Source: Clostridia bacterium | Lineage (GTDB): Bacteria > Bacillota_A > Clostridia > Christensenellales > Aristaeellaceae | DNA length: 11,326 nucleotides | NCBI GenBank assembly: GCA_017938645.1 | Contig: JAGBBE010000031.1 | Span: 1 to 11,326, forward strand | Reading direction: 5' to 3' | Shown here: positions 6,282 to 11,326 of the stretch, piece after piece | Layout of the letters: each line of letters starts with the position of its first letter | Position numbering within the stretch: the stretch's first letter is position 1 | Made by a program: the position numbers and the translations under genes | The notes under the pieces: model-generated | What the model was told of the DNA's origin: nothing | The model's database searches: none | Seen by the model: only the letters and a program-made list of their open reading frames with translations

Positions 6282-8050
6282 TCTGCTTCTTCCTCACTTT
6301 CATTTGGCATATCTACCTCATAGACGCTGTACGCCTCATCCGGTCGCAGCTTCAGATGAGTGGAAAGGTGTTTCTCGATGTTAAAAGCATACTTGGGATT
6401 GGCATCGGATGTGTACTTGTAGTTGGGGTGACGGGTGATGTCGTACTTGCTGGACAGGAAAGGCCGCACGCCGCGAAGCTGCAGGATGCACTTGCCGCCA
6501 TCCATCACGGCAAGCTCATCCATGGACATAAGCGACTTGCCGAGCTTCTGATAATTCAGACTGTGCGATACCTCGCGTCCGCGGCTCTCACCTGTGTTGA
6601 AAGTGTCGATGGTCTCCTTCCCCAGTGTTTCCTCGAGCTCTTTCAGCGTTGTTTTCTCCTTTCCGCCGAGGAAAATCATACTGTCGCAGTTGCCGATGAT
6701 GGTGTCTGCGTTGTCCTTGTAGATGGCTTTCAACTGCGATTGCGCCTGCAAGACAAGGCATGCAGAGATCTCGCGGCTTCGGATGGTTGCCATGAGTTTT
6801 TCCAAGCGGGGAATCTGTCCGATGTTGGCGCACTCGTCGATCAGGCAGCGCACATGCACAGGGAGCCTGCCGCCGTACTGATCATCCGCCTTTTCACACA
6901 GTAGATTGAACAGCTGCGTGTAGCACAGGGAGATCAGGAAATTGAAACTGTCGTCTGTATCACTCATGATAAGAAACAGCGCTGTTTTGCGATCTCCCAG
7001 CGTGTCCAGTTCCATTTCGTCATAGGCAGTGATCTCACGGAGTTCTGCAATGTCGAATACAGCGAGACGCGCTGCACAGGAAACCAGAATGCTTTTTGCC
7101 GTTTTGCCTGCGGCCAGTTTGAATTTTCGATACTGTCTTACAGCAAAATGCTCCGGTTCTTTTTGTGCCAGTACATCGAACATCTGATCTACAGGGTTCT
7201 GGAAATCTTCGTCATCTTCGCGGGTTTCCATGGCGTTGATACAATCCAGCAAAGCGGAAAAGTTTTGTTCCTCCTCTGGTGCAACGTAGTGCAGATAGCC
7301 AATCAGCGCGGTGTATAGCAAAGTCTCAGCTTTCACCCAAAAGTCATCCCCGGCCTTTCCTTCGCCCTTGGTATTCGCAATCAGGGCTGTAACCAGCTTG
7401 AGGATGTCTTTTTCGCTGTGAATATACGCGAATGGGTTGTAGTGCATGGACTTTTTGAAGTTGATGGTGTTGAGAACCTTGATCTTGTACCCACCACGCA
7501 GCAAAAGCTTTCCACACTCGATTAGCACTGTCCCCTTCGGGTCTGTGACAACATAGCTTGAGTGCATCTGCATCAGGTTAGGCTTAATAAAAAACCTTGT
7601 CTTGCCGCTGCCAGAGCCGCCGATGACCAGCACGTTTTTGTTGCGGGCATGCGCAGGATTTTTCGGGCGATTGCCCATCATGAGGCGTTCCGTCTGCGTC
7701 AGGATGACGTTGTTTTCAAACACCGGGTCCATATAAGGCCGGATGTCCTCGGCAGTTCCCCAACGTGCAGAGCCATACTCCATGTTTTTGCGGTACTTTT
7801 TGGCGTTCTTGCCCTTCATGTACACAGCAAGCCTCAGCAGCGCACCCAGCAGCAAACCGATGCACAGATCAGCCGGATGGAAGCTGGGCAGCGGCGACTG
7901 AAACGCCAATCCAAATCCGCTGGTGATGTTCATGAGCTTTGCCGACAGATCTGCACCCTCTGTTAGCCTCCATGCCTGACCGATTTTGCTGGCATAGAGG
8001 CCGATGAAGAAATACGGAATCAGTGGGATCAGGCGCTTTTTGAGATTCAT
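6278..8050 (-). CDS. virD4: VirD4/TraG-family type IV coupling protein
   Basis: This membrane-anchored ATPase links the relaxosome to the secretion channel. It is 590 aa, the usual length. Two N-terminal membrane segments (about residues 5-22 and 61-78) precede the cytoplasmic ATPase. Walker A is GGSGSGKT at 144-151 and Walker B is CLIDECANIG at 402-411 (Asp405, Glu406). DPKGT (170-174) and LQAQSQLKAIY (434-444) are further T4CP signatures, the latter with the conserved Gln-rich motif. The C-terminus is acidic (NESEEEAE), a common feature of a substrate- or partner-binding tail. The start ATG at 8048-8050 follows AAGGAG by eight nt and overlaps the pcfB stop as ATGA. Pairing with PcfB matches the PcfB/PcfC pair of enterococcal pCF10, so the two probably act together on the relaxase. 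Confidence 0.97.
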   Translation of the reverse strand: MNLKKRLIPLIPYFFIGLYASKIGQAWRLTEGADLSAKLMNITSGFGLAFQSPLPSFHPADLCIGLLLGALLRLAVYMKGKNAKKYRKNMEYGSARWGTAEDIRPYMDPVFENNVILTQTERLMMGNRPKNPAHARNKNVLVIGGSGSGKTRFFIKPNLMQMHSSYVVTDPKGTVLIECGKLLLRGGYKIKVLNTINFKKSMHYNPFAYIHSEKDILKLVTALIANTKGEGKAGDDFWVKAETLLYTALIGYLHYVAPEEEQNFSALLDCINAMETREDDEDFQNPVDQMFDVLAQKEPEHFAVRQYRKFKLAAGKTAKSILVSCAARLAVFDIAELREITAYDEMELDTLGDRKTALFLIMSDTDDSFNFLISLCYTQLFNLLCEKADDQYGGRLPVHVRCLIDECANIGQIPRLEKLMATIRSREISACLVLQAQSQLKAIYKDNADTIIGNCDSMIFLGGKEKTTLKELEETLGKETIDTFNTGESRGREVSHSLNYQKLGKSLMSMDELAVMDGGKCILQLRGVRPFLSSKYDITRHPNYKYTSDANPKYAFNIEKHLSTHLKLRPDEAYSVYEVDMPNESEEEAE

Positions 8051-8511
8051 CTGCTCAGCTCCTTGTTTTTCACAGGCGCTTCACGATTGGTCATTTTCGC
8101 CTTCAGCTGATTCAGAAGTTTCAGCACGGATGGACGATCCTGTTTATGGAGTCTTTTGTCCGTGTACTCGGTGAAGGCGGCGGTCAAGGCGTCTGCATCC
8201 CTGCCTTTGAAAAACACAAGGTATTTGTTCTTTTCTCCCTTGACCTTCTTCACCGCGAAGTCCACGCCGTACTTGCGAGCGATCTTCTCAAACTCCTTGA
8301 TAGACGGATCGTTGATCTCGATGTTGCTCACGCCCTGATCCTGACCGATCAGTTGCTTGACGGTCTGCTTACCGTGATGAACCACCTGTTTACTGGACTG
8401 GTTTTTCATGTGATGCAGCAGCTTGGTGATGGCGTTTTTCAGTGTCCTGCCAGTGAATTTTGTGCTGTTGACCATGAGAGTGACTGTTCTGTTCTCGATA
8501 TCTTCCTGCAA
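8047..8511 (-). CDS. pcfB: PcfB-like DUF3801 relaxosome accessory protein
   Basis: A 154-aa soluble basic protein of the DUF3801/PcfB family. In pCF10, PcfB helps bring the relaxase to the coupling protein PcfC. Visible family features are the N-terminus MQEDIENRTVTLMV, the KQTVKQLIGQDQGVSNIEI segment (residues about 48-66), EFEKIARKYGVDFAVKK and VFFKGRDADALTAAF. The C-terminus is Lys-rich. The start is TTG at 8509-8511, eight nt after GGAGG at 8520-8524. An ATG at 8516-8518 is in another frame and only one nt from the SD, so it is not used. The gene lies 60 nt after the surface-protein gene and its terminator, and overlaps virD4 by ATGA. It is the first gene of the transfer cluster in this window. 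Its promoter is not evident and may lie inside the gene upstream, or transcription may arise by read-through. Confidence 0.92.
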   Translation of the reverse strand: MQEDIENRTVTLMVNSTKFTGRTLKNAITKLLHHMKNQSSKQVVHHGKQTVKQLIGQDQGVSNIEINDPSIKEFEKIARKYGVDFAVKKVKGEKNKYLVFFKGRDADALTAAFTEYTDKRLHKQDRPSVLKLLNQLKAKMTNREAPVKNKELSR

Positions 8512-8519
8512 AGGTCATG

Positions 8520-8524
8520 CCTCC
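8520..8524 (-). promoter_or_regulatory. SD site selecting the TTG start of pcfB, partly sequestered
   Basis: A GGAGG within AAAGGAGG lies eight nt before the TTG at 8509-8511. AAAGGA (8527-8522) can pair with UCCUUU (8537-8532) from the terminator U-tract across a 4-nt loop, a 6-bp helix that would mask the SD. Initiation at pcfB may therefore depend on how the preceding hairpin folds. Confidence 0.65.
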
Positions 8525-8530
8525 TTTCCC

Positions 8531-8562
8531 AAAAGGAAAAGCGCCCTTTTGCAAGAGCGCTT
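8531..8562 (-). terminator. Intrinsic terminator after the SpaA-type surface protein gene
   Basis: The minus-strand RNA forms a 10-bp stem (8553-8562 with 8539-8548, one G-U pair) closed by a GCAA tetraloop, a stable GNRA loop. The stem ends in UU, and UUCCUUUU follows. The U-run is interrupted by CC, so termination may be partial. It begins nine nt after the TAA stop at 8572-8574 and ends just before the pcfB SD. Confidence 0.75.
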
Positions 8563-8571
8563 GGATAGAGA

Positions 8572-8697
8572 TTATTTGCGTTTGGGTTTTCGACTGTTTT
8601 TTCTGCCAAACAGAATCAGTCCGACAGCCAAAGCAACGAGTACAACACCTGCCCACGCAATCGGCGTCATTTCCAGATCAACGCCCGTCTCAATGGA
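8572..8697 (-). other. Degenerate cell-wall sorting signal and membrane anchor of the surface protein
   Basis: SIETG at 8683-8697 takes the place of LPXTG. A hydrophobic segment (MTPIAWAGVVLVALAVGLIL) follows, then a strongly basic tail. This is the layout of a sortase sorting signal. The non-canonical first residues resemble the S/N-P/V-x-TG signals of clostridial class B-type sortases. No sortase is visible in the window, so simple membrane anchoring is also possible. Confidence 0.7.
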
Positions 8698-11326
8698 AGG
8701 ATAGTTGACGAAACGCTGGAGCTTTTCAGGAACAACATAGTTTTCATCGATCACCAGCTCAATCACTTCATCCGAACGGGTGAAGCCTTCGACAGTTTCC
8801 AGTTCCCGAATGATGTAGCTGCCTGCCAGCAGATCGGTGATATGAACAACGCCGTCCTCGTCAGAAACCACTTCCTGCAGAATGTTACCTCGCATATCCT
8901 CCACACCAAAAGTTATGCCGGGAAGCGCGTTCTTCTGGTGGTCAGACTTGAAAAACCAGAAATGATTCGGAATATTCACCAGCGTGATCGTTTCCGGCTC
9001 CGTCCAGTTTTCATCCACATGCAGCAGCACATCCTTCATAGGCACAAAGCCCTCTGGCACTTTGGTTTCCCGGATGATCCAGTCGCCATAATCAAACTGC
9101 GTGAAGATGAACTCACCGTTTGCGTTGCTGGTGACGGTTTCAACGGCTTCCAGTGTGACAGCGTTGATGAGGCTGAATTCCACGCCTGCAAGCGGTTTGC
9201 TGCTGGTATCCACCTTTCGGTACTGCACGCGCTTCTGCTGGTTCACAACGGTTGCAATGGGCTGCTCGCTGTTCTGATGGTTTTCATCAATCGTCAGGCT
9301 GATTTCTTCCTTGCTGGGCAGATAACCGTCAGGAGCTTCCATTTCGCGGATGGTGTATCGTCCGAAAGGAATCTTGCGGAAGCTGACCCTGCCACTGTCA
9401 TCCGAAGTGGAGAGCTTGATACACTCGCCAAATTCGTTGTACAGACCGAAGGTGGCTCCGGACAACGGCTGACGATCCTGATCGACCTTATGAAGCAGCA
9501 CTTCATTCATGCGGTTCACCACCGTTGCAAGAGGTTCCGTAGGATTGATGAAGGTACCGTCTACGGTTACATCTACATTCAGGTCACTGCGAACATATCC
9601 GGCCAAAGGTTTGGTTTCAACCACGCGGAAAGTGCCATATGGTACTTTTTCAAAGGTGGCAAGTCCGTTTTCATCCGTCAGGGTACGCATGATGATCGTT
9701 CCAACTTCGTCCATCAGGCCAAACTCCACGCCCTCCATTGGCAGACCGTATTCGTCGTGTTTAAGGATGCTGAAACGGGTGTAATCGTCCCGAACGACGG
9801 TATCGCCAGTAACATGACCATTCTCGTCCACGGTAAAGGAGAACTCTGCCTCGCTGAGTTCATATCCTTCGGGGGCGTATACCTCGCGGAAGATATAGGA
9901 ACCGGGCGTAACAGGAATGTCTGCGACTTCGCCGTCTTCATCTGTAACATCGCGGAAGATGACATTACCATCTGCATCCTGCACTTCGATGGTAGCACCG
10001 GGCAGGGTGTTTGCGCCTGTGAGATCGGTTTTGGTCAGGGTGACGTAGCTGTAAACAAGCTCATTAAGAATAGCTTCCGAAAGCTCCACTCGGATGATTT
10101 CAGCATTAGCTACTTCGCCTTCAGGAGTGATGGAAACGGGACAGCGCTCGGCGGAGATCTTCCATCCATCCGGCGCATACAGTTCGCGGATGTAATAATC
10201 GCCGTGCGGATAGCAGCCGGAAAAGGTTAGCAGACCGTTTTCGTCCGTAGCGCCGGTGGCGATCAGTGTATCCGCCATGACTGTTCCATCGTTGTAGTGA
10301 ATGTCGGAATCACAGTACAGGCCGAACGCAAAACCTTCACCCGGGACAACCGATACAGAGCGTGTGATGGCTCCATCTGCATGACTGTTCGTCTCGATGA
10401 TCTGCTTTTCTTTCCGCAGGGTGATTTCAGCCGGAAGGTAGGCGTTGCTGATCGTAACAGCAGCCTCTACAATAGCGGTCTGATCATCCGCATACAGCAA
10501 CTCCACCGCATGCGGTTCAGTGTTGAACACATATCCATCAGGCGCAGAAAGTTCAAACAGATGGTATTTGCCCAAAGGCAAGTCAGAGAATGCGTTCTCC
10601 CCATCTGTACTTGTCGTAAGTGAGTCAATCACTTCTCCGGCTGGATACCACACTGTTCCATCGCCGCCTACAATGTCCTCTGCTGCACGAAGTTCAAACA
10701 CAGCGCCAGCCAAGGACTTTTCTTCAAAGATAGGTGTGTGAACCTCATAGCCATAGTCATCCGTTTGTGATTCAAAGCCGACAAGCTGACTGCCTGTTTT
10801 GTTCAGGACAATCCTGCCTTTGACGGGATCGTTGGGAATGACAACTTCCAATTCGTAGATGCTGCCGGGCGTATCGCCAGAGTTTCCAACGAAGATTTCA
10901 ATATCCTCATCGCTTAGCAGGTAGCCATCTGGTGCGGTCACTTCTTCGATAGAGTACAATCCCCAGCCTACGGTTTCAGGAAGCGTTACGCTGCCGGTAG
11001 CGTCCGTCGTGAAAGTATCCAGTTCCATTTCACGCGGATAGTACACCGTCTGGGTGACATACTGCCCGTCAGCATCCTTCAGTTTGAAAGCAGCATTGGA
11101 CAGCGTAATGGGATTGCCGGTTTCGCTATCCACCTTGACAAATCGCAGTCTGTACAGGATGGGCTTGTCGTTCAATGCCAGCGGCGGCGGGTTGATCAGG
11201 CTTTCCGTGCCGTTGATCTCAAACACAATCGGGCCTTTGATCTCATAGCCTTCCTCACCTGCGGTTTGCTGGAGAACGTACACGCCATACGGCAGCGCCT
11301 TGGTCATAGCGTAGCCGCGTTCGTCC
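8572..11326 (-). CDS. Multi-domain SpaA/Cna-B surface adhesin of the element (5' end beyond window)
   Basis: The last 917 codons of a Gram-positive surface protein; the frame is open to the right edge, so the start is outside. Residues are counted from the Met at 11305-11307. One partial and eight complete Cna-B/SpaA domains are visible, with strand-A Lys at 58, 170, 299, 426, 516, 607, 698 and 787. All eight have the Glu of the ExxAPDGY-type motif (122, 252, 375, 475, 564, 655, 747, 835). Seven have the closing Asn (159, 288, 415, 598, 689, 778, 868); domain 4 has Asp507 there. These residues predict self-formed Lys-Asn isopeptide bonds that stiffen the stalk. Domains 1-3 are long (112-129 residues); domains 4-8 repeat every 89-91. 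The end carries SIETG, a hydrophobic helix and a RKNSRKPKRK tail. Likely role: adhesion or mating-pair contact, inferred from its place beside the transfer genes. Confidence 0.93.
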   Translation of the reverse strand, partial: DERGYAMTKALPYGVYVLQQTAGEEGYEIKGPIVFEINGTESLINPPPLALNDKPILYRLRFVKVDSETGNPITLSNAAFKLKDADGQYVTQTVYYPREMELDTFTTDATGSVTLPETVGWGLYSIEEVTAPDGYLLSDEDIEIFVGNSGDTPGSIYELEVVIPNDPVKGRIVLNKTGSQLVGFESQTDDYGYEVHTPIFEEKSLAGAVFELRAAEDIVGGDGTVWYPAGEVIDSLTTSTDGENAFSDLPLGKYHLFELSAPDGYVFNTEPHAVELLYADDQTAIVEAAVTISNAYLPAEITLRKEKQIIETNSHADGAITRSVSVVPGEGFAFGLYCDSDIHYNDGTVMADTLIATGATDENGLLTFSGCYPHGDYYIRELYAPDGWKISAERCPVSITPEGEVANAEIIRVELSEAILNELVYSYVTLTKTDLTGANTLPGATIEVQDADGNVIFRDVTDEDGEVADIPVTPGSYIFREVYAPEGYELSEAEFSFTVDENGHVTGDTVVRDDYTRFSILKHDEYGLPMEGVEFGLMDEVGTIIMRTLTDENGLATFEKVPYGTFRVVETKPLAGYVRSDLNVDVTVDGTFINPTEPLATVVNRMNEVLLHKVDQDRQPLSGATFGLYNEFGECIKLSTSDDSGRVSFRKIPFGRYTIREMEAPDGYLPSKEEISLTIDENHQNSEQPIATVVNQQKRVQYRKVDTSSKPLAGVEFSLINAVTLEAVETVTSNANGEFIFTQFDYGDWIIRETKVPEGFVPMKDVLLHVDENWTEPETITLVNIPNHFWFFKSDHQKNALPGITFGVEDMRGNILQEVVSDEDGVVHITDLLAGSYIIRELETVEGFTRSDEVIELVIDENYVVPEKLQRFVNYPSIETGVDLEMTPIAWAGVVLVALAVGLILFGRKNSRKPKRK
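8698..10047 (-). repeat. Five tandem ~90-aa Cna-B/SpaA repeats
   Basis: Protein-level repeats with strand-A Lys spaced 90, 91, 91 and 89 codons apart. Each ends with an (E)xxxPxGY/F-type turn and a TVDEN- or TIDEN-type stretch. The codons have diverged, so this is an old domain duplication and not a fresh DNA repeat. Confidence 0.85.

Noticed and set aside
8390..8656. ATG at 8516-8518 and its frame as the pcfB start
   Set aside because: It is out of frame with the DUF3801 protein and only one nt from the SD; TTG at 8509-8511 fits spacing and family N-terminus.
8842..10230. 462-codon open frame on the plus strand
   Set aside because: It is antisense to the Cna-B repeats and explained by codon use of that gene.
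1..11326. CRISPR array, tRNA or rRNA gene, insertion sequence, attachment site or oriT
   Set aside because: I saw no regular short repeats with spacers, no tRNA-like or rRNA sequence, no transposase motifs and no relaxase-linked inverted repeats in the window.

Overview
The window is a stretch of a Gram-positive integrative and conjugative element of the Tn1549/CTn4-like family that is widespread in gut Clostridia. I infer this from gene content and order: PcfB (DUF3801), VirD4/TraG, Maff2, VirB6/TrbL-like, PrgI, VirB4 and a CD1108-type NlpC/P60 protein, preceded by a large SpaA/Cna-B surface protein. The strong GGAGG ribosome sites and Gram-positive surface architecture point to Bacillota, probably a clostridial gut commensal. 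The species cannot be read from the sequence.

Every gene I can support lies on the minus strand, so the layout reads from high to low coordinates. Positions 11326-8572 hold the C-terminal 917 residues of a cell-surface protein with one partial and eight complete Cna-B/SpaA domains, then a degenerate sorting signal, a membrane anchor and a basic tail. An intrinsic terminator follows (8531-8562). From 8511 a tightly packed conjugation cluster runs to the left edge: pcfB-like (8511-8047), virD4-like coupling ATPase (8050-6278) and an unknown 76-aa protein (6281-6051). A 146-nt non-coding leader with a clear intrinsic terminator comes next (6050-5905), then the two-helix Maff2 protein (5904-5689) and a 17-bp hairpin that fills the gap before the next gene. 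After it come virB6/trbL-like (5626-4757), prgI/virB3-like (4742-4320), virB4-like ATPase (4390-1967), two very small membrane proteins (1970-1860 and 1847-1683), and an NlpC/P60 cell-wall hydrolase (1686-1) cut by the left edge.

The genes fit one machine, a type IV secretion channel for DNA transfer. PcfB and VirD4 would present the relaxosome to the channel. Maff2, VirB6-like and PrgI would form the membrane part, VirB4 would power it, and the NlpC/P60 protein would open the peptidoglycan. The SpaA-type protein is a likely surface adhesin that could aid contact between mating cells. Relaxase, oriT, integrase, sortase and cargo genes are not in the window.

The least expected content is regulatory and small-scale. 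The maff2 leader can fold as terminator or antiterminator, with a possible 16-codon leader ORF over the switching segments. A hairpin sits between maff2 and the virB6-like gene. Three transfer genes use TTG starts behind strong Shine-Dalgarno (SD) sites. Two short membrane-protein genes are coupled by ATGA overlaps. One Cna-B domain of the adhesin carries Asp where all others have the isopeptide Asn.
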